Source: Antrodiella citrinella
Taxonomy: Eukaryota > Basidiomycota > Agaricomycetes > Polyporales > Steccherinaceae
Length of the DNA: 64,000 bases
Reading direction: 5' to 3'
NCBI GenBank assembly: GCA_004802725.1
Contig: SGPM01000068.1
Location: 1 to 64,000 of the forward strand
How positions within the stretch are numbered: position 1 is the first letter of the stretch; the number at the start of each line of letters is the position of its first letter. The notes beneath the pieces are model-generated. The model was not told the DNA's origin. It saw only the letters and a list, made by a program, of their open reading frames with translations, and searched no databases. The position numbers were made by a program, and so were the translations under genes. Below, piece after piece: positions 10,627-24,660 of this stretch.

Positions 10627-10815
10627 CGTCGCGCGCGACGTGCACCCTATCCAGCTCGCTATTACCTTTGGCGAACAAATTCACCCCTGATCTGAAGCTA
10701 TCATCTCCCACCAGGCAATCTCTTATGCAGTCGTTGCACTAGGACCACAACCGAGCTGCTTTCATTTCGACCCCGCGGACTACTCTAATACTCGCATCAT
10801 AAACATATACCGAAT

Positions 10816-13800
10816 ATGCTCGATGTTGTCCTACTCGTCGTTTGCATATCCATCGTCGTTGTCTTAATTCTATACCTCTTTTACTGGAACCGCCTTCTCG
10901 GATATTTCTTTGGTCTTGTCTTTAGGCTATACTTCTGGAACCAGAACGAGTCGAGCGTATGGCTGGACATTCGTATGTTGTCCTTATACGGTGTATATAC
11001 ACGAGCTAATCCCTTCCAGGTTCCATACACTTCTCCATCTTGGGTGGCAGGATTATGCTCAAGGATGTACGCTATCACTCGAGCAACCAAACAATCAAGG
11101 TTGTGAAAGGGCAGATTGCCTGGCGGTACTGGCTTCGCGCACCGGCGGAAGAGGAGGATCTTATACATGCCCAGGTGATTGGGGAGACGTCGACTCGTGA
11201 GTCCTGCAACATACATAACTCTTGATGGACCATTTGACGCATTGTGAGCAGTGAAGGCTCGATCACCTCCTTCATGCCGTGTCCATGTCAAGATTCAAGG
11301 TCTCGAATGGTTCATATACAACAGAACTGCTGCATATGACGCCATAATCTCTACTATGGAAACCTCTGGAGCAGATGTGCCAGAGTCTACTCGTCCCAGT
11401 GGTGATGGAAGGAGCTCACTAAGGAAAATATTCAGTAACAGCGCTTCGGTCGCCCCAGAAAGTGTGTTTGGTCCTTCTATTTAACTCTGCAGTTATCTAA
11501 TGTGGAGATATGCAGCATCTCTGTTCGGCCATCCTGTGTCATTACTGTCATCTTTCTATGACAGGACACCAAACTTTGTCAAACGCGCATTCGCCTGGGT
11601 CGTGTCGCAGCTACCGAGTTTTGACCTCAAGGACCTCTTGCCTCTGAGCATCGAGGCAACTACCGCTGCCTTCACTTTGGGAAATTCGTCCACCCCAAGC
11701 ATGCTTGTCGGGGAGTTTAGACGAGCGCAAGGGGTGTTTGGTGTGATTCCGGTATGTTGTTCGCTGTATTGGTATTACTGTTCTTACCGTAGGTTCCTCA
11801 CAGGCGAGATCTAAGCACGACCTCTACAGGCAGATGCTTAGCTTCACGCTTGAGAATGCTTCGATGTGTCTTACGGAGAACGATAGATACACTGGAGCGA
11901 TGAGTGGAAAGGGCCAGAAGCTTCACGAGTTCATTCGGGCCACCGACTCCCGTACACTTCGCCAATCCTCATATCTTGCGTTCACCGTCTTCCAGAAGTT
12001 GTGGCGCAAACTCAGATTGTGGGATATTCTGTCTCCTCCCTCGAGATTCAGGCTGTTCAACACACATGACGGGTCGTGGGGTCGACGCAAGTCACGGAAA
12101 GTGATGGAAGAAGAAACTCCCGTTGGTGTGGACTTCTCCAATTTGGAGTATGCCAAAGCATCCAAGATAATGGAGACGCCGCTACTCGAGATGTCCTACT
12201 ATGCCGACATCCCAGGTGTTGTACCGCTCCGCAGCGAGACGCCTACCACTGCTGACCCGCTAGATATTGGCAATGGTGATTCGCCTCCTGAATGGGGGGT
12301 AGATATTGCCATCATTGGAGGGACTGTACGTTACGGCCCATGGGCGGATCGACAGAGGTGGGCTAGCTTTGTTGTTCACAATTGAATATTTCACCGATAG
12401 CTACAACCTGGCAGAGTTCACCTGCAGCACGCTTTCTTTCCCCCCACATTCTCCTCGACAGAACCGGCACCCCGTCTCAAACCTGGTGACACAAGGAAAT
12501 GGGCCGCTCTCAGGATGTTCGTTGAGATGCGCGAGGGTGTTGTGCTACAACTGCCTTTTCGTGAGCCCTCGAAGGTTTGCTTTTCTTATATGCCGTCTCG
12601 AGCATGCATGCTCAAACTCTGTACCAGAACTGGCAGTGGGACGGCAAGACAGAGATGCCCGAACGAGCCAGGATTCGCGAGGCGGCGTCCATACATGTGA
12701 GAGCAGGCGATAGCTCCACCGTCAGCTACACTGTGCCTCTCGTAGCTAGTCCTGCCGGATTTGAACCTATCTTGGAGGTACATCTTGACACAGTGACGGT
12801 AACCAGTAGTCTCAACGATATCCGACTTGTCACTGCCGAATCTTGTCGCGTGAGTGTCCATGTCCTCCTTTGGATTCTTGAATGTAATGTTTTACATGCA
12901 GGTCCGAGGCGAGATGCCGACCCCACTGGCATGGAATGGTGAACGAACATGGAGATTCACGATATTGCTTCGCCAGCCTGTCCTCTACCTCCTCCGCGAC
13001 CACGTCAACATGTTCACCGATCTCGCCAAGGACTGGACTTCCGGACCTCCCGGCGACTACAATCACTTTGTTCCAATCCAGTATGAACTGGAGCTCGACA
13101 TGCAGAACTACGAGCTTACCACGTATGTCAATGATCAAAACATCATCGACAAACCCTTAATCAGAGAGCAAAACGGTATGTCACCATCCGATTCTTTCTT
13201 ACTCCACATAATTATATGAGTGTCAGCGTTGGTGACCCTGCGAGGAGCCAGGCTGAAGAACGGAGTCCGCATACCCTTAAATCGATACCGACCCATGACC
13301 ACGACCGTCACGTTCTGGCTCGACGGACCCACCGTTAACGTCTTCATGACCCTTCCGAGATGGAACTCGCACACACTTTTCCCATCTCCTCACCGCAGCC
13401 ACATTGGACGAGTCGGCCACTTCTTTTTGGATGCATCTTTCCAATATTACGCAGATGTCAGCCCAGAGAACATCGATAATCTCAAGCTCAGTATCACGGT
13501 GAGCATATTTCTTTTGGCACAACAGCTTACAGTTGCTCACTGAGAGTTCCAGGCGCATGATGTTGTGTATAAGGGATGTGGCTACACCATTCGACATTTC
13601 ATGATTCTTCGCGAGAACTACTTCGGTGGCTTCACTCATTTCTCGACATTGGAAGAGTACTTGCAGAAGCGCGAACGCGGTAGGCCTGTCGGCGATCCAG
13701 TTCAGCTCCAATATCGGGAAGGCAGCGTAAGTCAGTTGCTATATAGGTCTCCTCGTAGCTAAACGTATTGGTTCGTTGCAGTCAAACGCTATGCAAGTAG

Positions 13801-16800
13801 AGTTGGATGTCTCGGTAGAATCTGGCGCAATGGTGGTACCAGCCGGAGTACCTGGCTACGAGTCGTATAGCGTCAAGGAAGCTCATAACCTGGACAACAT
13901 TGACATGGGTGCTTGTGCAGTGCTCATAATGCCAGATTTACAACTGCATCTGAGGACACATGATTTCTACATGGGTACGTCCGTTCCACTCTCAGTTTCA
14001 TCATGCCTGATAACGTACTCGCAGAGATGGTCTTGAACATCAATACTGTGGTTGGTTACGCTATGGAACACTGTTCTGAGAAGCTGCTCCCTACCCCTTC
14101 AGCATATGTGAAAGGCAAAGAATCCTTTGCGATCGACGGTGAGGAAGCCACACACACACGATGATAAACTTGTATTGACTGGCTCCTAGGCGTCAGTATC
14201 ACAGCCAATCGGTTGTTTGGTCCTCAGCCCTATACTGCGACTTACTTATGTATGTGGGAGATTCATGTTGCCAGCATCAATGCCCTCGTCTCAGTCCCCG
14301 ATGGTCGCATCCTCCAGGCGGCCGGTAGCACATTCAGCCTTCAATATAGCGATCCTCTCAATTCGCCTGCAGCAGAGTTTGCTGTACCGACTGATCCTGA
14401 CGGTAAGAATTTACGTCTTCTATGGTGTGTATGCACTGACACAAGGTGCAGTCACGTTCCTTAAGTTGTGTTTGGGATCCGTCAATATAGTTTGGAATGT
14501 TGGTAACGCCGCGGTCGAATTTGCTCTGCCCGATGGCCTTCGAATTGACAGCAATGATCTCGCTGGCAAGACTTATGCCAAAGTCACAAGTATCCGACTG
14601 CCACAGGCGACCTTGAAAACCTTGATTGTGTCACCCTCCTCTTCGTCTGTTTGGTATGAAGCAATGTCATTGACCGCCGATGCGAACCTCGATCTATACT
14701 CGGCACCTCCGGGATGGCAAGAAAAAGCGACCGAACAGATGACTTTCGTGGCTAAACAAGATAGCCCTACTCTTCGCGCTAGATTCATGTACATGGCGGA
14801 GAGTCGGGTTGACCATGATCAGTTGGTCTCAGGTGAGATCTCTGCTGATCTATTGGGTCTCCGTTATGTCTGACGTTTCTGTTCAGGTCGTGGGCTACTC
14901 GACAATGAGCTTTATCTCCCTCAGATTCGAATACCAGGTAGCTCACAGAAATCACAATCGGCACGAAGTCATCATCGTAGTGCACAGTCTCCACCAACGA
15001 GAGCGCCGACCTCTCAGCCCCAGTCTGAATCTGAGGACGACCTGATCAATCCTTCAGTGCTTGATTTTGACTCTCAACTAGCGTACGTCACTTCGGTCTA
15101 GCTCAGATATGCTGTTACTGAGTGAGTACGTAGACGATCACGGCCCTACAAGCCATTCGCTCTCGCAGAAGAGGATAATGATAGCGCATCTGCCGGAGAT
15201 GAGTCCGACGACGACGGTCTGACTGACTACAGTTCAGACAGCGATGACCTTCACTCCATTCGTAAGTGAGGATATTTTGAAACCTCGCATATGTTTTTAT
15301 ACTCCGCCAGATGATGGACACTCCTCCTGGCCACTACTTGCTGACTATACGTACTGGACTGCACGTTACTCATCTCACTTCCTGGATAGGCCGACATTGT
15401 GGAATCAATCACCGTACTACCTCACTCGAGTACGCTCTGTGTTCTACTCTTTCCATTCGTGATTATTGATGCTGTCACAGAATTGTAATTTCAGATCTCG
15501 GGCTTCGATCAAAAAAAGGAAGATAAGCCACGACTCTACCCTCAATTTCGATGAGAAGAGCTTTCATGCCACGAAAGACTTCACCGTAATTCGTCTGGCC
15601 AGCGAGCGTGGGATCTCTGTCTGGCTCACTCCACTATTTGTACCAGCAGTAGAGCATCTGATCCATGACTTCTCAGCCCATGTACGTGAACACATTTATG
15701 CCATAGATCTACTGCTCATTCTCGCCGCAGGAAGTTAGTCCAGAGTTGCGCTTCGATGCGCTCATGTCGCGTCATATCAAGTCATTCTCTGTGACAATTG
15801 TCGAGAAGTTCAGGAAATTGCTAGTCGTCGATGTCTCAATACCGTTGTTGGATGTCACTGTGGCTCAAGCCGTCTCACACATGGAGGACCGAAACCGCAT
15901 CAGCGATATACATCCTCCCAGGAATGACCTCCTTAGCTCTTTGGTACTAGAGATCCATGGTATTCAGCACAAAGGCCGACTGGAGACTGGCCTCGGGATT
16001 GACCACGATGCCGCCTTCACGTCGTCATTTGCTCACGCGAATGTCAAATTGCTAGACAGAGAAGCTTCACTGGAGTCGCGAGATATCTCACATGCTGCGT
16101 GCGGTATCAAGGCGGACTTCACTTCTGTGTCTCTGGTAAGAACCAAAGCGACGCTTGACCTCGGGAGAACGAACGTGGACATTGAGCACTCAGCACCCGA
16201 GCTTCTCCTGGCTTCTGCTGCCTCTGTCCTAAAATGCGCTGAGCGGATCACAAAAGCCTTGAAAGGACCATCGGAATTGGACATGTACCGACAAGTTATC
16301 TTCGAGGTCATCAACTTCTCTCGCGAGCGGTCTATCGTCGATCCATTCTCCACCATTCAACCATCCTTCCTTATCCAAAGTGGTCGTCCTCACGACATTC
16401 GAACAGATGGCGCCTTCAGGTTCCTCATCTACCTACGCACTTGTTTGCGATACCTGGAACCTGACGAACGTCGCGCGGTCCTCAAGATACAACAGGAAGA
16501 ACGCCCTCTTGTCACAGCTGAGGAATTACAGGCTGTCCTGGAGGCTCAGTTAGCTCAGTCAGATATGGACATCCAAGACACCGTTCTTGGCCGACCTTCG
16601 GTCATACAGGACTTGGTCCCGGGCCTTGGCTATCATGTCACTGAATCGGTAGCTCCGGAGATGAAGATTTGTCTCGACAGCGTAATCCTGCAGATTAAGC
16701 AACTGCGACTTGCCATCAGCCACCCTCAAGACGGTGCTTACAGCGAAGTCTACATGCGGCGAGTCACAATCTCCGTCAGTTCACGCACCGCTTGGGTATC

Positions 16801-19800
16801 ACAGCCTACGAACGCGTTCAAGCAAAGCACGTCATCTCTGAGAGGCAGAGAAAGCCCCAATACCAGACAGGTCGCGTTGCTGGTCTCGACAGGGGATGTT
16901 GGTGTCAACGTGAGCCCGCAACTCCTCAGCTTCTTACAAGTGGCTATTCGCGTCCAGCGTCACTACATGGCGATGGTTTCCCTCTCACCGATAGAAACGC
17001 GTTCCACTCCCAAGGAGCCTCCGCGTATCAAGCATCCTCTGTATCAACTCGACGTAGTTCTATCCTCGAAGTCACTTCGCTTCAAGGCAGCTGCAGAGAG
17101 ACTGATCATCGAATACAAAGCATCTGGGGTGACCTATGTTTCTACGGTCCTTGCCAAACATGTGCCGAACAGTCGCATTGCCTGGGACTTGTCTATGAAT
17201 CACACCCTGTCTTTCGCGGAGATCAGATTGCAAGCATGTTCAGTGGCCGAAATAGCGAGGTCCAAGGAGTATTCCGTATTGGCGTCGGTGGCGGTCACTG
17301 GCGGTCAGCTTAGTATCCCCCTCCGGCGAGAGTCGTCGGCACGACCAAGTGCTCGCGCCGTGTTTCTCGTCGAAGGCATCCACTTCAATGTCCCTCGGAG
17401 CGCCATGCGATTGTATCGTTTCATGGAGGAGTGGCAGGCGGACTATCTCCCTGGACTACAAGCTACCGCCAAGGCTTTGCTATCCGAGCTAGGCAACGGT
17501 CGTGAGAAGGCAATCTCCATCTCATCGCATACATCGTCGCAAGCAATGCTGCCATCTTTGGAGCTTCACACTTCGATTTCCTCATTGCGGGTTTCCCTGC
17601 AGGTCATGCATGGGACTTGGCTGTCGTGGGAGATCAACAAGATTATGGCATATCTCAGTGCCCCCAACATAAGACGAAAGCGGACGTATCGTTTCGGTGT
17701 GCAAATGGGATCACAGTGCTTCAGTATTTCTTCTCGTACTGCGCAGGAGACTACGCCAGGCATCAGGGTCAAGCTGGAGCTACCGACGTTCACCATGAAG
17801 GGAGCGCATGATGGAAGAATCATTCGAAGTACGGCGCTGTTTGAGTTTTTCGATCTGACAGTCAAACCCAGTCATTGGGATACCTTGCTGTCCGTGCAGC
17901 AGAAATTTGGTCAGGATTTCCATGACTTGATGACCCTCATTGCGGACACCCGTCAGAAGAAGGCCGCTTCATCTCACAACACCGGGGATTCCAAGTCCGC
18001 AGGATCACTGCAGTACGCTGTGGCTTTCAAGATGCAGGGGTTCCGGATTGGACTGGAAGGACACGCGTCTACTCTGTTCTTAGAGTGCGAGGACATTCAT
18101 GGCGAACTCAGTGAAGAACTGCATTCCAGTTGGCGCCTTACGTTGCGGGACCTCGCGTTATCCTTAGCGTCGAACGCCAAACTGCTCTCCCACAAGTCAG
18201 CTTTCGACCGAGGTCGTCGTTCAGCTTTCGTGATCGTCGATTGCGCTCTTACTGTACAAAGAAGAGCCCCACCCACTGTTAAGAGAGTGGACTTCGAGCT
18301 GACGAAGATGCATGCGGTTATGCAACCTAGCTCTATCGGAGAATTGGGTGACTTTGTAGACCATCTTCAGGTATGTGTTATAGTTGTGTCACATGCTTCC
18401 GAACTGACCCCCGTCGCAGGCGGAAGTACTCGTGCGCAAGGAAAGACGCGCCAAAGAGTTGGATGAATTCAAAGCCAAGACTCGCAAAGTCATGCATACG
18501 TTCGACGTCAAGATGGGAGACTCTCAGACCGGCGAAGACGGCTTTTGGTGGGATCAGTACAATCTACATCTACGGATAGAGAACTTCAGTATCGTGTTCC
18601 CCCTCATCCTGACCCAAGAAGTTCAACTTCCCCGTTCCGGAAGTACTGACGAGGCTGCCGTTCGCGCCTTCTTATTTTCCATCAAGTCAATTGTCTTTGG
18701 GACCGACCGGGGTCAGACTGGGGATGTTGCCATGCAGGGCTTCTCCTTCCAATTCGTTTCCAGGTACGTGTCTTGACTAATCTGGTTGACCAGGCTATTG
18801 AGCATTTTACAGCTTCAAACAGTCGAATCCCGATGATTTCTCAGGCGATCGGCACCCGACTCGCAACAGGCTTCTTTACCCCGTAATGACTGCACAGATC
18901 CGCACCGAAAAGGCGGCTAGGTCACGGAAGATATATCTTATGGCAGATGTGGATGGGTTTATCCTGGACATCGACTCAACTATGCCTGACTTCGTCCACT
19001 CTCTCATAGACGTATATCGGCAAGGAAAGGAGCGAGTCGAGCGTCTGGCAAGCACCATCCCTCGCGGTCAGGCCGATACGCCTTCCTCGACGATATCTCC
19101 TACTCAAGACGATTATAACGCGCTGCCGACGTCGAGCGTTCTAGCATCCTTGACTTTTGCCAGTGGAAAGGTCCGAATGTATTGCAAAGGAGCACAGTCG
19201 TACCCGTCTCGAGTTCGTTCTGTCTCGTTGTACAAACGAGAGCCTACCGACGAACAGTTCCGCGAGCTTGGTGCCGAAATCTTCAATCTGCCTGTTGTCT
19301 CCGTCTGGTGTGAGTATCGTGCAACACCAGCCGCCCGCAAGCTGTCTAGCTCTGCGCGTCCCAGCGAACCGTCAAGCCTGCTATTCAAATCCACCATTCA
19401 CTCCAGCCAAAACACTTTGCGACCTACCTTATTACCATTCCTTACTGAACTTATTGGTCGCGTTGAGGACCGTATGCGCAAGTCGACGTGGCGCGACTCT
19501 CACGCGTCATCTATCGCCCTTGTGCAAGACGCGCCGTCGACTCCAGAGAAACGAGCAGAGCAAGTGGCGGAGTCCGTCTCCAGCATGCAGATCAGCCTCA
19601 GCCTCCGGATTGATCAGTCTAAGCTCGAGCTTACATGTCAACCCGACGTCAACGTCATTGCTGGACTTCATTGGCAAAGTGGCGGATTCATCCTGAACAT
19701 CTCTCCGGGCGCACGGCATGTCGTTCTCAGTGGTAGCGTCGGAGGTCTGACCGCCGGGCTCAAGCATGGATTCCTCAGCGAGGACTGCGTCAAACTCAAC

Positions 19801-21909
19801 GCTCGCAATCTAGCATTCTCGCTGAACTTCTCGAAGCCAGACATTCCGTCAGAGGCAACCCCAAGTTCATTATCACTTGTCGTCGACACGGAACTCTCTG
19901 GCGGAGTCCGTTTCTCTCGTCTTCAAGATGTCCTTTGCTTCAAAGCTGTGTGGCTTGATCGTATCCCCATCCTTAGCACTCAAAATAGCGCCCCTCCGAG
20001 TGCTAGTGCCATTTCCAAATCGACAAGTCAACTATCTGCTGGGACAGGGCAGATGCCACATGCAAAACAGGAGTTGATCACAGCTGTCGTCTTCCGACTT
20101 CGCTCCATCCGGCTTGACGTCGATCTCGGACAATCCATCAGCAATGTGAAACTTCATTTGAACGATGGTATCCTACGGACGAAGGTCGCCGAGAGTGTGA
20201 CTGCGCTCTCCCTGTCAGTGGCAGAATTCTCTGTGGATGCGACTGGCAACCTTTCTGGGAACATGCGCGTCCCTGACTTCCGTTTTCAGACGTCGCGCAA
20301 GAGCGAATGTGATCCTGATGATATCCTGGGTGGTCGTATGCTGCATTTACACATGACCAGTGGTCCTCTCAACCTCGAACTGGACTCTGAGTTCCACAAG
20401 TTGATTCATTACAGGTAATCTTGTCATCTCTTAAGGCTATGATTTTAGACTGAATTTTTGTGAATTCTCCTCAGGGCTGAGCCTCTGGAAGTCAAGATCT
20501 TCGATGACTGGTCCATGTTATCGTCGAAAGTGCCAAGTGCGGAGAGGCGCGTCCGCCTTGCCTTTACAGTCGAAGGTACTGGGGTCATGGCTATGATGAA
20601 CGTTGGCACAATACCAAAGCTTGTGTCCTATGCGACCAAATTCAAAATCAACTTGGACGTCCAGAAGGAGGGAGCTAGTCGAGAGTCGAAGGCATTCCGT
20701 ATGGCCACAGCTCCTCGTTTCGACAACTTATCCGCTGTAGCAAACGCGATGCTCACGACTGCCAGGACCCGCATCAAGGATGCAGGAAATGCTTTCGCAT
20801 ATGCCCTAGGACAGCGCTTGAGTCTCAAGCTCGATGTTCTGCAGCTCGTTGTGTTTCCTCGGACGATGCGTGACCCCGAGGTCGCACACTTCGTTGGTCG
20901 CGACGTGCATGCCCGTTTGGATCGCTTGGTAGAGTCCAACATGGCGCCGGCGAGCCGTAATCTTCACCTGTCATTCTCCTCGATGACAATATCCAAGATC
21001 GTTGCGCTCAATCACGCACTGGCGTCGAAGGAAAAGATGCCGGATTGCAAGCAGTGGTTCGCGCTGCTCGGCAAAGGCGCGTCCGAAGCGATTATCTTCG
21101 GCTTGCCTTCCATGGACATGTATATGAAGAGCGCCGAGACTATGGTGGACAATGTGCGTACGATCGAATACGACTTCAGCAGCTCTTTCAAGACACAGGA
21201 CGGCAGAAAGGATCCAGAAGATATCTACATATCTCTCAACATGTCCCTCTATTCGTGGCTCACAATCCTGCGCAAGACGTTCGCTCGGGAGATGGACCAA
21301 GTCCAAGCCGCTGCTGAACTCCAACGAAGTCTTTCCACGTCCCTATCCTCAGGACCCATGCTTCATCGCAAGAAGGTACCGGAGCCTCTGTCCATCATCA
21401 CTGAACATATCGGTCCTCTGAAGGACTCGCCCGAAGCCATGAACAGCACCTTGCCTCCCACTTCCCCTTCCACGCCGCTACGGGAGAGGGCGCCACAGTC
21501 ACTGGCTGCTCCTGGTCTCGAGCCTGTCACGTCCCCCACATTGAAGTCGCTCTCGCCTGCTGGTACTATGTCGTCGCTGATGCCAGCTTCTGAACAAGCA
21601 GAGCCGACGTCCGCTCCCGCTCCCGCATCCTCTTCCACGAGAGCATCTACGGGCAAGACTGCCCTCGTGTACAAAGTCCGCAGCCGACATATCGAGCGCC
21701 TCACGATGCGGCAGTTGGGGGAGGCGACACCGGATGTCATGCATCCATTCTTCATGAAGAAGGCTGGCTTCAATCTGGAGGACTCGCTTCCGCAGTACGT
21801 GCATGAATACGCGACCTTGCCGACGGAAGAGATCATGAAGGCCCTGTTGAAACTGTACAGCAGACAGCTGAAGGCAGAGAATCTCAGCATATTGGACACG
21901 AAGAGCTAG
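10816..21909 (+). CDS. CSF1: Csf1/BLTP1 bridge-like lipid transfer protein
   Basis: Giant gene of about 11.1 kb with roughly 20 short introns and a product of about 3,300 residues. It begins with an N-terminal membrane anchor (VVLLVVCISIVVVLILYLFY), then WNQNESSVWLDI, SIHFSILGGRIMLKDVRYH and VVKGQIAWRYWL, the hallmark start of Csf1/tweek/KIAA1109 proteins. The body is a long run of beta-rich repeating-groove segments; the largest exons are about 15746-18370, 18886-20414 and 20515-21909. The C terminus keeps FFMKKAGFNLEDSLPQYVHE. Csf1 bridges the ER to other membranes and moves phospholipids; in yeast it supports GPI-anchor synthesis and cold tolerance (family knowledge). The exon near 11494 needs a weak GTTTGG donor to stay in frame, so that boundary is uncertain. 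Intron ends between 11 and 15 kb are read by eye. Confidence 0.93.
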
Positions 21910-22138
21910 TGCTTCTCATCTCTATTTTCTTTTATCATTTCAAACTTTTCGCTTTCGCATTGGATGGAGACGCATCGCATAATTTATTAGTAAATACGCA
22001 CCTTGGACTATTGACATTGGAGATACATATGTTAAAACAGCAATCGTCTTGGGAAGGTCGTCGTCGCTGTCCGCGTGATATTGCAGCTAGGTAAAGAGAA
22101 GTGTACAACTAAAGCGTCCACGCGGAAGTCAGAGGTAT

Positions 22139-23115
22139 TTATTTCGCGACCGATCCACCAACATTGAATACACTGAGCAACGCGAAACATCCGTAGAGCA
22201 ATCCGATGGGGTATGCAACTAGTAGTCTTTGGTCCGACATGCGAAGCACAGCTACGAATATCCCTGAGGCGGAATATGTGCACCAGAGAATAGACAGACT
22301 TGAGAGAACGTAGCCGACTATTCCACTGTAAGAACGATATGAGTCGTACATTTTTGCATGTATTGATAGAACATACGCACTCTAGTGTGACCATGACGCT
22401 CAGCGCACCAACGCCGACCATGGGCAGTAGACAGTAACCCAGTACCGAGGTGACTCGATATGCGTCAATGCTCTTTTCAGACATGACATTGAGAAGCGTG
22501 TAAAGGGAGAGTGAGCCAAGGAGGCCGACGCCATAGATGTAGCCGAATTGCGGCTTTCCGGACTACACGGGGCGTGTGTTACTCGTGAACAACTTGTTCC
22601 AGTGTGAGATGTAGGGACACTACTCACGAAGAGAAGAAAGATGCCAAAGCATATGATAAATAACAGCGGACCAGCGAGGTCTGCATCATCCATAATTCGT
22701 TCGTCCACCCGTTGGAATGGATTGAGAACGGTCCAAGACTTTGCACGGATATGCGAAAAGTTTATGCCGAGCTCTATCGTACGGTTCAACAACGCGTTTC
22801 AGCAATGGAGCTACGTTTCTGCATACCTTCTAGCAACGGTGGCTCGCCTTCAAACCCACCCGTCCCGAATGCAGTCCACCAACCACCCACAGCCTGAATG
22901 TTCCCTCCATAGCCCGGACCTGCACTCTGCTGCATGTTCCCCTGCGCCGCCACATTTCCATCCAAACTTGACCGCGACCCAGGGTAGAACGTGCTTCCAA
23001 CTGGACTCGGTGCGTAGAACTGCAGTGGCACTCCTGGCTGTGACGCGCCTGCCTGCGCGTAGTATTGACCTTGGTTAGCGTACGAGTTGCCTCCCGCGTT
23101 GCTGTCTTGCCACAT
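22139..23115 (-). CDS. YIP1: Yip1 family ER-Golgi membrane protein
   Basis: About 267 residues from four exons: 22827-23115, 22628-22773, 22381-22562 and 22139-22325. A Gln/Gly/Tyr-rich cytosolic N terminus (about 95 residues) precedes ELGINFSHIRAKSWTVLNP, then five closely spaced membrane segments. These include GPLLFIICFGIFLLF, FGYIYGVGLLGSLSLYTLLN, VTSVLGYCLLPMVGVGALSV and VGYVLSSLSILWCTYSAS. The pattern and length match Yip1/YIPF5, which binds Rab GTPases (Ypt1, Ypt31) and Yif1 and acts in COPII vesicle formation at ER exit sites. It is divergent from NSA2, with about 220 bp between start codons. Confidence 0.95.
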
Positions 23116-23336
23116 CGCTATGTCGTCGTGTAGGAAGTATTACGTGGGAATAAAGGAAAGAAATCAAGAGGAAGAAGGGGACGTGGAAAGCGTTTAGAAT
23201 CAGAGCTGTAGACACATACAAGTGCATTTGGCGCCCATTCGACGTGGTCGATTGTGTGGTCGGCAATCCCCGAGAACCGACGGCTTGTTTTGCAATTCGA
23301 CTAAACTGCTTCAATTTACCTTTTACTTTCCCCACC

Positions 23337-24409
23337 ATGGTCAGTCCTTTGGTCTCATCTTGCTGGATATCATGCTTACTATTTGCTCTTTTATTGGTTG
23401 TGTAGCCTCAAGTGAGTTGAGAAACGACTGACTGTCTAAAAACGCGCTCATAATCGATTTGCTTTCAAGAACGAGTACATTGAGGAGCATATCAAACGAC
23501 ATGGTAGACGGTTAGATTACTACGAGAGACGGTGCGTCATGCTCTTCCATATCTTTCTTCTTTGTATACTCATCCTTTGTTTCCAGGCGGAAACGCGAGG
23601 CTCGTTCTGCCCATCAGTCCTCCGCCGTTGCACAAAAGACTTTTGGTCTGAAGGCGAAGCTTCTACATGCTAAACGTCATGCGGAGAAGGTGCAGATGAG
23701 GAAGACCCTGAAGGCACACGACGAGCGCAATGTCAAGCAAAAAGACAATGCTGCTGTACTGGATAGTGCTCTTCCGACATACCTTCTCGATCGAGAAGGA
23801 CAAAAGGACGCCAAAGCTCTTTCCACTGCTATCAAGGAGAAGCGGAAGGACAAGGCGGCTAAGTATGCTGTACCACTACCGAAGGTCCGAGGCATTGCGG
23901 AGGATGAGATGTTCAAGGTTATGAGGACAGGAAAGAGTAAAAAGAAGGCGTGGAAGCGGATGGTCACGAAGGCGACGTTTGTTGGTGAAGGCTTCACGAG
24001 AAAACCTGTGAAGATGGAGAGATTCATTCGACCAATGGCTCTGCGGTACAAGAAGGCTAATGTCACACATCGTGCGTTTTTACCGACGCCTTATAAGTTA
24101 TCTCGCTGAGGTTAACTTATTTTCGCAGCGGACCTGAAAGCTACGTTCCAGCTACAAATTCTTGGCGTCAAGAAGAACCCGCAGTCACCAATGTACACGC
24201 AGCTTGGTGTTCTGACCAAGGGGACAGTAGTTGAAGTCAATGTGTCTGAGCTTGGTATGGTTACCGCAGGAGGCAAAGTCGTATTCGGGAAGTATGCACA
24301 GATCACGAACAACCCAGAAAACGATGGCTGCGTTAACGCTGTCCTCCGTAAGCTTTTTCTCCATCTAGGTTTACTCGCCGTTGCTGATTTTTATCGTCTA
24401 GTTGTATGA
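23337..24409 (+). CDS. NSA2: Ribosome biogenesis protein Nsa2
   Basis: Factor for 27S rRNA processing and 60S subunit assembly in the nucleolus. Six coding exons: 23337-23339 (ATG only), 23406-23411 (CCTCAA), 23470-23531, 23587-24071, 24129-24347 and 24402-24409, giving about 260 residues. Joined, the N terminus reads MPQNEYIEEH, the near-invariant start of Nsa2. The middle is very basic ([36 protein letters not shown]), and the C-terminal half has the S8e/KOW-like region ending [15 protein letters not shown]. The start codon and codons 2-3 sit on separate tiny exons, an extreme but fully consistent structure. It is divergent from YIP1 and followed by the PRKRIP1-like gene on the same strand. 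Confidence 0.95.
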
Positions 24410-24660
24410 TGTTCTGAACATTTTATGTTTTTACGACTATGGCTTTCCGGTAATTTTTGTATTCGTAGACCGTAGATATCTATAGCAGTCCGCGCTTTTT
24501 AAGGGGTACATTGTTCACGTTGCGACTTGCATGTCTTAAGACACATTTCTCAGATATTCAGGTCGGATGCGCTACAAGCAAAGTCATGATGTCATGTACA
24601 TGTCCCTTGGTGGGCGCTTGTGAACGTCTACCACAGCCATTAACCACTGCATCACTCTCC

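Noticed and set aside
16792..17313. Second-frame open frame of 173 residues inside CSF1
   Set aside because: It lies in an alternative frame of a strongly conserved coding exon; a shadow of it.
23075..23338. Basic minus-strand peptide ([12 protein letters not shown])
   Set aside because: It lies across the YIP1 promoter and the NSA2 start, has no conserved match and leads nowhere in frame.
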